Notes under the pieces: generated by a model | Database searches by the model: none | The model's input: only the letters and a program-made list of their open reading frames with translations | Told to the model about the DNA's origin: nothing | Translations under genes and position numbers: made by a program | Part shown: positions 50,823-59,325 of the stretch, piece after piece | How the letters are laid out: each line of letters starts with the position of its first letter | Position numbering within the stretch: the stretch's first letter is position 1 | From: Hymenobacter sp. 5317J-9 | Lineage (GTDB): Bacteria > Bacteroidota > Bacteroidia > Cytophagales > Hymenobacteraceae | Direction of reading: 5' to 3' | DNA length: 64,000 nucleotides | Assembly: GCF_022921075.1 (NCBI RefSeq) | Contig: NZ_CP095050.1 | Span: 3,720,001-3,784,000 of the forward strand

Positions 50823-50924
50823 GTCATGCAGAGCGCAGCGAAGCATCTCGCTTGTGGTAGTAACTCAATCGCAAGGAAAGAATTAGTGACGGCACGCGAG
50901 ATGCTTCGCTGCGCTCTGCATGAC
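50823..50924. repeat. Hairpin repeat, element h (family 1, subfamily B)
   Basis: Perfect 29-bp inverted repeat (50823-50851 and 50896-50924), 23 nt after the acetylesterase stop. A reading frame through the repeat produces [11 protein letters not shown] upstream of the next gene; it is not the true start. Confidence 0.92.
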
Positions 50925-50948
50925 GGCCGGGTATTCCTTATGCTGCTG

Positions 50949-53254
50949 ATGCGGCATGTATTTCTGCTGTTTTCGCTGCTTCCGCTTATCTCCCACGCCC
51001 AAAGCCCCGAACTCGCCACCAACAACATCACCTGGACCAGCCCCAGCAAAAACGCGGGCGAATCGATGCCCTGCGGCGGCGGCGACATCGGCCTGAACGT
51101 GTGGGCCGAAAACGGCGACGTGCTGTTTTATATCGCCCGCAGCGGCACCTTTGATGAGAATAACTCGCTGCTGAAGCTGGGCCGCGTGCGCCTGCACCTC
51201 ACGCCCAACCCCTTCGACCAGGGCACTTTCAAACAGGAATTAGCCCTGCAAACCGGCGACGTGACGCTCACCGGCAAAGCGGGCCAAACCACGGCCCAGG
51301 TGCATGTGTGGGTCGAGGTGCATAGGCCCGTCGTGCATGTCGAAATCAGCAGCAATGCCCGGCTGAGTGCCGAAGCCACCTATGAGAGCTGGCGCTTTGC
51401 CGACCGTCGCACCAAGGGCAAGGAAAACAACCAGAACTCCTACAAATGGGCGCCGCAGGGCGACGTCAGCACCCGGCACGACAGCATCGGGTTCCGCAAT
51501 CAAGACATCGAGTTTTTCCACCAGAACCGGGCCCAAACGGTATTCGATGTGACGGTTCAGCAGCAAGGGCTGGCTGCGGTGAAAGCCCAGCTTTACAACC
51601 CACTCCACCAGCTGGTTTTTGGTGGCGCGATGCAGGGCCCCAATATGCGCCCGGCCGGCACTACCCGCGGCCAGTACCTCAACACCCCCTACCACGGCTG
51701 GAAGCTGCGGAGCCAGGCCCCGGCCCGCACGCATTCGCTGGTGGTGGCGCTGCACACGGCCACAGTGCCTACCGCGCCGCAGTGGCAGCAGGGGTTGCAG
51801 CAGACGCTGGCTGCCGCCAGGCAAAATCCCAAGGCCGCCCGCCAGCGCACCCTGGCCTGGTGGCGCGACTACTGGCAGCGCAGCTACATCCACATTCAGC
51901 CGAACCAAGCCGCCACCAATGCCCCGAGTGGCAGGCCGGCCGCAACTACCAGCTCATGCGCTACATGCTGGGCTGCAATGCCTTCGGCCAGTGGCCCACC
52001 AAGTTCAACGGCGGCCTCTTCACCTACGACCCGGTGCTGACGGATTCTACCATGAAGTTTACGCCCGATTTTCGCAACTGGGGCGGCGGCACCCACACCG
52101 CCCAAAATCAGCGCCTGGTGTACTGGCCCCTGCTGAAAAGCGGCGACGCGGAGCTAATGAAACCGCAGTTCGATTTTTACCTGCGCCTGCTCAAAAACGC
52201 CGAATTGCGCAGCCAAACCTACTGGCACCACGGCGGCGCCTGCTTCACCGAGCAGCTCGAGAACTTCGGCCTGCCCAATCCCGCCGAGTACAACTGGAAG
52301 CGCCCCGCTGAGTTTGACAAAGGTCTGGAATACAACGCCTGGCTGGAATATGAGTGGGACACCGTGCTGGAGTTCTGCCTGATGATGCTGGAAACCGAGC
52401 GCTACGCCGGCCGCGACGTGGCCGCCTACTTGCCCTTCGTGGAAAGCTGCCTCACCTTCTTCGACGAGCACTACCAGTACCTGGCCCGGCAGCGCGGCGC
52501 CAAGGCCCTCGACGGCGCGGGCCACCTGGTGCTCTACCCCGGTTCGGGAGCCGAGACGTACAAAATGGCCTACAACTCGACTGCTACCACTACCGGCCTG
52601 CGCACCGTGCTCACGCGCCTTCTGGCGCTGCCAGCGCCCGGCTACGGTACACCGGAGCAGCGGCTGAAATGGACGGCCATGCTGGGACGCATCCCGGCTA
52701 TTAGCTTCCGCGAGAGCCGGGGCTACCCTACCATTGCGCCCGCCAAAAGCTGGGAGCGCATCAACAACACCGAGAGCCCGCAGCTCTACCCGGTGTTTCC
52801 GTGGGGCTTGTATGGCGTGGGCAAAGCCGGCCTCGACACGGCCCGCAACACTTACCTGTACGACGCGGACGTGCAGAAATTCCGCAGTCACGTGGGCTGG
52901 AAGCAGCACAACATCTTCGCCGCCCGCCTCGGCCTCACCGACGAGGCCGCCGAGCTTACCGTAAAAAAATTGCAGGACTCCGGCCGCCGCTTCCCCGCCT
53001 TTTGGGGACCGGGCTACGACTGGGCGCCCGACCACAACTGGGGTGGCTCGGGCATGATAGGCTTGCAGGAGATGCTGCTGCAAACGGATGGCCGCAAAAT
53101 CATCCTGCTGCCCGCATGGCCCAAGAGTTGGGACGTGCACTTCAAGCTGCACGCGCCGTACCAGACGACGGTGGAAGCTGTTCTGAAAGATGGAAAAATT
53201 CAGGAGTTGAAAGTATCTCCTGAATCGCGGCGGGCCGATGTGAAGGTAATGTAG
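50949..53254 (+). pseudogene. Secreted DUF5703-like glycosidase, frameshifted
   Basis: Two overlapping frames form one DUF5703-type protein of about 768 residues, related to (alpha/alpha)6-barrel glycosidases near GH95 (assignment from memory). Frame 1 (start MRHVFLLFSLLPLISHAQ at 50949) runs to the C4 run at 51922-51925; frame 2 continues from there with PEWQAGRNYQLMRYML to the stop. In frame 1 the sequence just before the break is HIQPNQAATNA; one extra base gives NAPEWQAG, a smooth join. The second half contains YWHHGGACFTEQLENFGLPN and NNTESPQLYPVFPWGLYGVG. Catalytic residues are not identified. The stop lies within a bidirectional hairpin. Alternatively the gene is truly broken. Confidence 0.8.
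51922..51925. other. Frame-break site in DUF5703-like gene
   Basis: Run of four C at which the first frame must shift by -1 to reach the second. One added C gives AAT-GCC-CCC-GAG-TGG, a continuous frame. Confidence 0.7.
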
Positions 53255-53280
53255 CGTGGACTCTGCGAGTCCACGCTACA
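53250..53280. terminator. Bidirectional hairpin between convergent genes
   Basis: Perfect 14-bp stem (53250-53263 and 53267-53280) with a 3-nt loop TGC. It lies between the convergent DUF5703-like gene (stop inside the stem) and the symporter gene (stop 2 nt away). It contains GCGTGGACTCTGC, also found in element m. Confidence 0.7.
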
Positions 53281-53282
53281 CC

Positions 53283-54872
53283 TTAGTGTCCGTTGAACAC
53301 CACATACAATCCGACCATCACCGCGGCCAGGGCGGCCCAGAGCAGCCGCACGCGCCGCGTGGGCTGGGCCAGCACGCCGTAGTCCACGGCCTGCCGCCGC
53401 GCCTGGCCGGCTGGGTCCGTCAGTGAAAGCATTACTGCGGCGATAAACAACACGGCAAAAATGAGAAACGACAGCATCAGGTAGTGCGGCCAGAAGCTGT
53501 ATTTCGCCGAAGGCAGCACCCACAAATACACCACGCCCACGCCTAGGCTAAACGCCGAACCGAGCGACAAAATCCCGTTCACCGCGCGCTGGGTAGTGCG
53601 CTTCCAAAACACCGATAGTAGGAATACCACGGCCAGCGGCGGCGCGATGAAACCCAGCACCGCCTGGAAAATATCGAACAGATTCAGGCCCTTTACGCTG
53701 TCGATGGCCAGCGCCACCAGCACCGCAAAGCCGCACCCAACCAGAATGGTAAGCCTTCCCACGGCCTTGATTTGCGGGTTGCTGGCGTTGGGGTTAATGT
53801 TGCGGGCGTACACGTCCATCGTGAAAACCGTGCTCAGCGAGTTGAGCGAGGAGCTGATGGTGCCCACCAGCACCGCAATGAGTACCACAATGACCAGGCC
53901 CTTCATACCGGCCGGAAACAGGCTGGTGACCATCGTCATGTAGGCCTCGCTGGGGTCTTTGAGATTGGGGAATAAGATGTAGCACAGTATACCGGTGCCG
54001 ATGAACAGAGGCAGCGACAGGATTTTGAGCCAGCCAATGAAGTTCACGCCCAGCTGGCCCTGCTCCAGGTTGCGGGCCCCGAGCACCGATTGCACCATGG
54101 CCTGGTCGGTGCAGAAAAACGCCACCGCCGACACCGGGTAGCCCAGCAGAATGGCGTACCACGGGTATTTGGGGTCGGAATCAGGATGCAGCAGGTTCCA
54201 ATAATTGCCGGGCACGCTGTGGTATACTTTGCTTAAACCACCCACTTTCAGCACCCCGATAACCGTGAGCGTGAGCGACACGGCAATCAGCAAAATCATC
54301 TGAAAAACGTTGACCTTGGCAATGGCCTTGAGCCCGCCTACGAAGGCAAAAAACCCCGCGAACAGCACCAGCACAATCACCGACTGCCACATGGGAATCC
54401 CGAGAATCTGGCGCACCAGGAAGCCGCCCGCAAACAAGCCCAGCGACAGCCACGAAATCAGGATTTTAATCAGGGCATACCAAGCCAGAATATTCTGCGT
54501 GGAGTCGCCATACTGCCGGCCCATGAAGCCCGGCATGGTGCTCACGTTGGCCGCCAGGTAGCGCGGCGCAAACACCACCGCCAACAGAAACAAAAACACG
54601 AAGGCGTACCACTCAAAATTCACCGCCACGATGCCCGTGCTGTACCCGATGCTGGCAAAAGCCAGCAGCATCGACGGCCCCACGTTGGTGCCCCACATGT
54701 TGAACCCGATGCTAGCCCACCCCAACGACTTATTGGCCAGAAAGATGGATTCGTCGGGTGTCTCGCGCTGCGACGCGCTGGCTCGGAAGCCAATAATCAC
54801 GAGGATAACGACGTAGGCCACGACGATGGCGTGGTCCCAGGTGGTGAGGTGGCCGAGTAGGTTGTTGCCCAT
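53283..54872 (-). CDS. Sodium:solute symporter (SSS family)
   Basis: A 529-residue membrane protein of the sodium:solute symporter family with about 14 helices. WDHAIVVAYVVILVIIGFRAS is the first helix, FNMWGTNVGPSMLLAFA and LAANVSTMPGFMGRQYGDST are typical of the family, and LGFIAPPLAVVFLLSVFWKRTT is a late helix. It probably imports sugars or uronates released by the island. The start is the ATG at 54872 (MGNNLLGHLTTW). It is convergent with the DUF5703-like gene and in line with the oxidoreductase at 55027, with a repeat between them. Confidence 0.9.
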   Translation of the reverse strand: MGNNLLGHLTTWDHAIVVAYVVILVIIGFRASASQRETPDESIFLANKSLGWASIGFNMWGTNVGPSMLLAFASIGYSTGIVAVNFEWYAFVFLFLLAVVFAPRYLAANVSTMPGFMGRQYGDSTQNILAWYALIKILISWLSLGLFAGGFLVRQILGIPMWQSVIVLVLFAGFFAFVGGLKAIAKVNVFQMILLIAVSLTLTVIGVLKVGGLSKVYHSVPGNYWNLLHPDSDPKYPWYAILLGYPVSAVAFFCTDQAMVQSVLGARNLEQGQLGVNFIGWLKILSLPLFIGTGILCYILFPNLKDPSEAYMTMVTSLFPAGMKGLVIVVLIAVLVGTISSSLNSLSTVFTMDVYARNINPNASNPQIKAVGRLTILVGCGFAVLVALAIDSVKGLNLFDIFQAVLGFIAPPLAVVFLLSVFWKRTTQRAVNGILSLGSAFSLGVGVVYLWVLPSAKYSFWPHYLMLSFLIFAVLFIAAVMLSLTDPAGQARRQAVDYGVLAQPTRRVRLLWAALAAVMVGLYVVFNGH

Positions 54873-54909
54873 GAATGGATGGTGGTTTTGGGTGGGATTT
54901 GGAGGAAAA

Positions 54910-55012
54910 CCGTCATGCTGAGCGCAGTCGAAGCATCTCTACCGCCGCAGTAATTCTATCCGTTGGGATGCATTTCGCGGTAGAGATGCTTCGACTGCGC
55001 TCAGCATGACGG
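54910..55012. repeat. Hairpin repeat, element j (family 1, subfamily A)
   Basis: Perfect 36-bp inverted repeat (54910-54945 and 54977-55012), 15 nt from the oxidoreductase stop. A T5 run follows on the plus strand at 55015-55019. Confidence 0.93.
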
Positions 55013-55026
55013 CCTTTTTCGCCGCT

Positions 55027-56097
55027 TTAATCGAGCACAACGCCATGCTCCGCCAGCAGCGCCTGCACTTTCACCGGCTGGCCGGTGCTCAGCGAGCGGT
55101 CCATGGCCTGCAGTAGTGCGATGGTTCCAATTCCCTCTTTCAAATCAGGATACGCGGTGAAATCCTGCTCGATGGAATCGGCGAAATACTCCAGGTAGTT
55201 CTGGTATTCGCCGGCGTGGTGGCTCTTGCCCTCGAAGCGGAAGTAGTGCTTGAGCTTGTGCTCCCAGGTAATGAGGCACTCCTCGCCGGTGCGGTCGGTG
55301 ATGGCGTAGCGCAGGTCCATGTAGTCGCCCTGGCTGGCGCCCTCGGTGCCGCGCAGGATGCAGCTCATCTCCGAGTCGCGCGTCACGGGCTGCACCGGGC
55401 CGGTATAGCAGCCGCTCACGCGGGCCACGCGGCCATCAGTGCTTTTGAAGATGAAGTGCATGGTATCCTGGTGCTTCAGGCCGCCCTTGGCGCCGTTGCT
55501 GCTCAGCATACCGTAGCCCATCACCTCCTCGATGTTGGGCAGGTACCAGCGAATAAAATCCACCGGGTGGCTGAGGCCGCCGTATAGCCATTTGAAAGCA
55601 TTTTCCAGGGACCAGCCTTTTTCCAGAAACCAGCGGTGGTCGGCGTGGTAGTAGGCTTCGATGGTGATGAGCTCACCGATGAGGCCCGCCTCGAAGTCGG
55701 CCCGCTGCCGCTTCATGGGCTCGAAAAACCGCGAGCTTTGGCCGACGAATAGCTTTTTGCCCGAAGTGCGGCTCAGCTCCAGTAGCTCGTTGGCTTTGGC
55801 TAGGTCATCAATGAACGGCTTGGTGCACACCACGTGCTTGCCGGCTCGCAACGCCTGGGCTACGTGTTCGGCGTGCATGTGGTCAGGCGTGTAGATGGCC
55901 ACGGCGTCGATTTCCGGGTCATCGAGCAGGTCCTGGTACTGCGTGGTGTAATGATGAAAGTTAAATTCTTCGGCGCGGTGCCGGCACAGGTCTTCGTTGC
56001 GGTCGCAGATGGTTTTGAGCGTCCATTTCGGGCTGTTCAGGGCGGCCGACATGGTGCTGCGGCCTTCACCGAGGCCCAGGATTCCTAAGGTGAGCAT
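55027..56097 (-). CDS. Gfo/Idh/MocA family oxidoreductase
   Basis: A 356-residue NAD(P)-dependent sugar dehydrogenase-type protein. LGILGLGEGRS is the start of the Rossmann fold, YTPDHMHAEHVAQALRAGKHVVCTKP carries the Lys near residue 98 in TKP, and a His in GGLSHPVDFIRW lies near the expected catalytic position. It has no signal peptide and is cytoplasmic. It is different from the oxidoreductase at 40356, which has QKP. It lies between the symporter and the rhamnose-mutarotase-like gene, each flanked by a repeat, so a role in processing a released sugar is likely. Confidence 0.9.
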   Translation of the reverse strand: MLTLGILGLGEGRSTMSAALNSPKWTLKTICDRNEDLCRHRAEEFNFHHYTTQYQDLLDDPEIDAVAIYTPDHMHAEHVAQALRAGKHVVCTKPFIDDLAKANELLELSRTSGKKLFVGQSSRFFEPMKRQRADFEAGLIGELITIEAYYHADHRWFLEKGWSLENAFKWLYGGLSHPVDFIRWYLPNIEEVMGYGMLSSNGAKGGLKHQDTMHFIFKSTDGRVARVSGCYTGPVQPVTRDSEMSCILRGTEGASQGDYMDLRYAITDRTGEECLITWEHKLKHYFRFEGKSHHAGEYQNYLEYFADSIEQDFTAYPDLKEGIGTIALLQAMDRSLSTGQPVKVQALLAEHGVVLD

Positions 56098-56129
56098 GTG
56101 GGTTTGATTATGCGTGTTGAATTATTACT

Positions 56130-56224
56130 GTCATGCTGAGCGCAGTCGAAGCATCTCTACCGCTTCGTTGCGACGGTATTGATTACTTGAGCAGTAGAGA
56201 TGCTTCGACTGCGCTCAGCATGAC
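56130..56224. repeat. Hairpin repeat, element k (family 1, subfamily A)
   Basis: Perfect 31-bp inverted repeat (56130-56160 and 56194-56224), 37 nt from the mutarotase-like stop. Confidence 0.92.
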
Positions 56225-56227
56225 GTT

Positions 56228-56267
56228 CTTTTTGGCTTAGTCTATCTCTTTTTGGCTTAGTCTATCT
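56228..56267. repeat. Tandem 20-bp duplication at the mutarotase-like stop
   Basis: CTTTTTGGCTTAGTCTATCT occurs twice, at 56228-56247 and 56248-56267. The second copy overlaps the last codons and stop of the mutarotase-like gene (stop at 56262-56264). It looks like a recent slippage duplication. Confidence 0.9.
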
Positions 56268-56999
56268 TTGGATTAGCACCTGTTGCTTCTGAGCCACCGG
56301 TTTCAGGAACACCCACGTCTCACCCGGCTTGGTGCCGGGCAGGCCTTCCTGGTACTGCTTCATCAGCTTGTTCCATTCGTCCACGCGCGGGTTGTTCAGC
56401 GAGGTTTTGGGATTCAGCTCATCAAGGCTGGCGCCCTTCGGAATGCTAATAACCAGCATCAGCTGCCGGCCCTGCCGGAACACCAGCAGCTGCTGAAAGC
56501 TGGCATTGCAGAAACCCTGTGCCACTTCTGGCCACTTCTGAAACTGGGTGGCGTGGTAGCTCAGGTACTCCTTCCGCTTGACGGGGTCCTTGACCAGATT
56601 AGCCGTGAGAATGATATTATCCCACTGTTTGGCAATGGTTTTATCCGAGCAATAATGCCGGTCGAATTTGTAGAAGGGAGCGGCGTAGAATTTTACTTCA
56701 TTGCCGGCATAAATAGCGGCCAGATTCTTTTGCAGCGCTTGGATGCTGGCGGTTTTGCCGTAGGCAACGAGGTGGTTTTGCCAGCGGTACAGGCCGGCAG
56801 TTGACACCTGGTATTTGCGGCACAGCGCCACCAAGTTGCCGGATGGAACCGGCGTTTTGCCGGGACCGATGATTTCTACCGCCGACATCTTTTCGCCGGC
56901 TTGCGCCTGGACTAACTGCGGGAACAGCAGCAACAGCAGCAAGCCGCGCAGGCGACGGTTCCCGCAGAGGAGCGCAGAGGTACGCAAAGGACGTTCCAT
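56262..56999 (-). CDS. Secreted L-rhamnose mutarotase-like protein
   Basis: A 245-residue protein whose C-terminal half resembles the L-rhamnose mutarotase (RhaM) family, a dimeric alpha/beta barrel: YLSYHATQFQKWPEVAQGFC, SFQQLLVFRQGRQLMLVIS, and VDEWNKLMKQYQEGLPG. RhaM equilibrates rhamnose anomers and is normally cytoplasmic and about 105 residues. This one has an apparent signal peptide (LRGLLLLLLFPQLVQAQ) and extra residues, and a similar pattern appears in the first half (SGNLVALCRKYQVSTAG...NHLVAYGKTAS), so it may be a double-domain version. Function as a mutarotase is therefore tentative. The gene starts where the GH78 gene stops (TAATG overlap). Confidence 0.72.
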   Translation of the reverse strand: MERPLRTSALLCGNRRLRGLLLLLLFPQLVQAQAGEKMSAVEIIGPGKTPVPSGNLVALCRKYQVSTAGLYRWQNHLVAYGKTASIQALQKNLAAIYAGNEVKFYAAPFYKFDRHYCSDKTIAKQWDNIILTANLVKDPVKRKEYLSYHATQFQKWPEVAQGFCNASFQQLLVFRQGRQLMLVISIPKGASLDELNPKTSLNNPRVDEWNKLMKQYQEGLPGTKPGETWVFLKPVAQKQQVLIQR

Positions 57000-59188
57000 T
57001 ACAAGGCTTGATAAGTCACCACGTACTCCCGGCCTTTTTCCAGCGTCAGCTCGTATTGACCGCTGCCTTTCGCCACAATTTTGCCGCCTTTGCAGCTCGG
57101 TTTTGACTTGCTAGCAAAGCGCAGCGTGCCGGTGCCCACGGCGCCTTTCACCTTCAGCTCCTTTGGCGTAGCCCGCACGGCAATGTCGCCCTGCGGCGTG
57201 GGCACGGTGCCTTCCATCCACTGCAAGCCACCGAGGTTGGGCACGATTTCGTAGGTGGCGTAGCCGGGCGTGAGGGGTTTCACGCCGAGGTAGTACTTGC
57301 CGAGCAGGTAAATCGGGCTGGCGCCCCAGGCGTGGCACAGGCTCTTGCCGAAGGGCCGGCCGTACATAGCTAGGTGCTCGGTGCCCTTCTTAGTGGGGTC
57401 GTATTCTTCCCAAAACGAAGTGGCGCCTTCGTTCAGCATACCGCCCCAGTAGCTCTTCATTTCCTTGAGCACATAGGGCTGCTCGCCCATCGCGCACAGA
57501 GCTTCCAGTTCGTAGAAGCGCATGTAGGGCGTGGTGATTTTGGGCACCTGCGGGTTCAGCAGCACCGATTTCTTCACCTGCTGCTCCTGCTCGGGGCTGA
57601 GGTAGTCGAAGAAGATGGCAAACATGTTGGCGTAGCGCGTCACGTTGTCGGTGGGCTGGCCGTTGACGCGGCTGTGGACTAGGGCGCCCTTGCCGGCATT
57701 CCAGTAGGTAGCGAATATTTTGGCCTTGAGGTCGGTGGCCAACTGCTGGTATTTCTGCGCACCGGCCTGGTCGTCGACCAATTTGGCACATAGGGCCATG
57801 CTCTCTAGACTACGACACAGGAGCAGCTGCTCGAAGCTCACTTCGCCCTTTTTGCTCAACCCGTCGGCCCAGTCGATGAACACCCAATCGCCGGCCAGAC
57901 CTTCCATCAGGCCGTCCTTATTACGGCGGCCGAGGCAGTAGTCCATCAGGCTTTGCATGCGGGGGTAGAGCTGCTGCACTTGCGCTTTATCTCCCGTGTA
58001 CTGGTAAGCATCGTACACGCTGATGAACCAGTAAAAACTGTAGTCCATGATGGTGTTGATGTGGCTGGTCACCGGGTCTTTGCCGCGCAGGGCAAACTGC
58101 GTGCGGTTCACCGTCGGCGTGTCGAAGTAGAGGTAGTAGTTCATCAGGTAGCTCTGGTAGGCGTCGCCCGACCACACCCACCGGTCGCGCTTGATGCCGT
58201 CGATGAAAAACTCCCGCGTATTGAGGTGCATGGTGTAGGCCGCCACGTCCCAGATTTTATTCAGCTGCGCATCGGAACAGCGGAATTTACCCCGCTCCGC
58301 CACCGGCGCGTACTCATACAGCAGCGACACCGAATCGAGGCGCACGCCCGCCTCCGGCCGGATGTTCACGTAGCGAAAGGCCTTCGATAGACTGGTGGTG
58401 CGGTCGCCTTTTTGCGGCTGGTCTACGGGCAGGTATTCCAGCGTTTCGCAGGTTTCGGTGGCTAGGGCCTCTTCCTTCGATTCGCCGAAGTACACCGCCA
58501 CCTGGCCCTTGCCTTGCAGCCCGTGCAACCGCACGTAGCCGAAGGTTTCGCGGCCAAAGTCCACTACCATGCCCTGGGCCGTGCGCTCCACGCGGGCGGC
58601 CCGGCGTACCTCCGTCGGCAGCTTATAGGCCGAGGGCCGCGCCTCGGGCGAATCAAAATTCCAAGTGCCTGCCTGAAGCCACGTAGTGCCCGATTGGTCA
58701 GAGGTTTTGCCCGAAGCATCAATCCACTCTTTGTCCTCGTAGGTCACCAGCCACGAGCCATCCGATGCGATAGTCTTGCCATGCACGAACACCGCGGGCG
58801 GCGTGGCTTGGTTGTAGACTTTGAGGTTAATCCGGTGCTTGCCGGCGGGCACCGTTAGGCGCGTGGGCGCCCCAGTCAGCGGCTTGCCATCGAGCTTCAC
58901 GTTGTACTGGCCCTCGGCGCGCAGCTCCACTTCTTCGGGCTGCGCGAGGTCGAAGTCTTTGTGGAAGTCGATGAGGACGTAGTGGCTGTCCATCCGCCAG
59001 AACACCGGGAAGAACGTACCGCGCTCGGTGCGCCGATTCTGCATCTGGTTGCCCAGCCAGATTTCGTAGTCGCCGGGGTACCAAATCCAAGTGGCTTTGG
59101 GGGCAGTCTGGGCTTGGGCTTGAGCGCAGGTAGCTGATAGTAGCAAAAGCAATGCAGTTGCAACTCGTTTCAGGTATGGTTTTATCAT
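56999..59188 (-). CDS. Secreted alpha-L-rhamnosidase-like (GH78)
   Basis: A protein of about 729 residues, GH78-like. The signal peptide (MIKPYLKRVATALLLLLSAT) is at the ATG at 59188; an upstream in-frame ATG at 59329 would add residues encoded by repeat l and is rejected. The mature part starts with a beta domain (TWIWYPGDYEIWLGNQ), then another (WLQAGTWNFDS), then the (alpha/alpha)6 barrel with FFIDGIKRDRWVWSGD (Asp330, Asp335 and Asp342) and a beta sandwich. It differs from the first GH78 at the motif corresponding to DCPHREKLGW, so its exact substrate may differ. Its stop overlaps the mutarotase-like start by 1 bp, implying coupling. Confidence 0.85.
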   Translation of the reverse strand: MIKPYLKRVATALLLLLSATCAQAQAQTAPKATWIWYPGDYEIWLGNQMQNRRTERGTFFPVFWRMDSHYVLIDFHKDFDLAQPEEVELRAEGQYNVKLDGKPLTGAPTRLTVPAGKHRINLKVYNQATPPAVFVHGKTIASDGSWLVTYEDKEWIDASGKTSDQSGTTWLQAGTWNFDSPEARPSAYKLPTEVRRAARVERTAQGMVVDFGRETFGYVRLHGLQGKGQVAVYFGESKEEALATETCETLEYLPVDQPQKGDRTTSLSKAFRYVNIRPEAGVRLDSVSLLYEYAPVAERGKFRCSDAQLNKIWDVAAYTMHLNTREFFIDGIKRDRWVWSGDAYQSYLMNYYLYFDTPTVNRTQFALRGKDPVTSHINTIMDYSFYWFISVYDAYQYTGDKAQVQQLYPRMQSLMDYCLGRRNKDGLMEGLAGDWVFIDWADGLSKKGEVSFEQLLLCRSLESMALCAKLVDDQAGAQKYQQLATDLKAKIFATYWNAGKGALVHSRVNGQPTDNVTRYANMFAIFFDYLSPEQEQQVKKSVLLNPQVPKITTPYMRFYELEALCAMGEQPYVLKEMKSYWGGMLNEGATSFWEEYDPTKKGTEHLAMYGRPFGKSLCHAWGASPIYLLGKYYLGVKPLTPGYATYEIVPNLGGLQWMEGTVPTPQGDIAVRATPKELKVKGAVGTGTLRFASKSKPSCKGGKIVAKGSGQYELTLEKGREYVVTYQAL

Positions 59189-59218
59189 CAGGTGGGTTGA
59201 TGTTTTCGGTGTCTGGTC

Positions 59219-59312
59219 GTAATGCAGAGAGTAGCGAAGCATCTCGCCCGCTTCGTTGCAATCGATATTGATTACCACTGCACGCGAGATGCTTCGCTGC
59301 GCTCTGCATGAC
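59219..59312. repeat. Hairpin repeat, element l (family 1, subfamily B), degenerate left arm
   Basis: Left arm 59219-59247, right arm 59284-59312. The left arm has three differences from the reverse complement of the right, e.g. GTAATGC instead of GTCATGC. Confidence 0.88.
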
Positions 59313-59325
59313 GTTCTTTTCTCGT

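Noticed and set aside
50787..50948. N-terminal extension of the DUF5703-like protein
   Set aside because: The frame runs through hairpin repeat h; the signal peptide starts at 50949.
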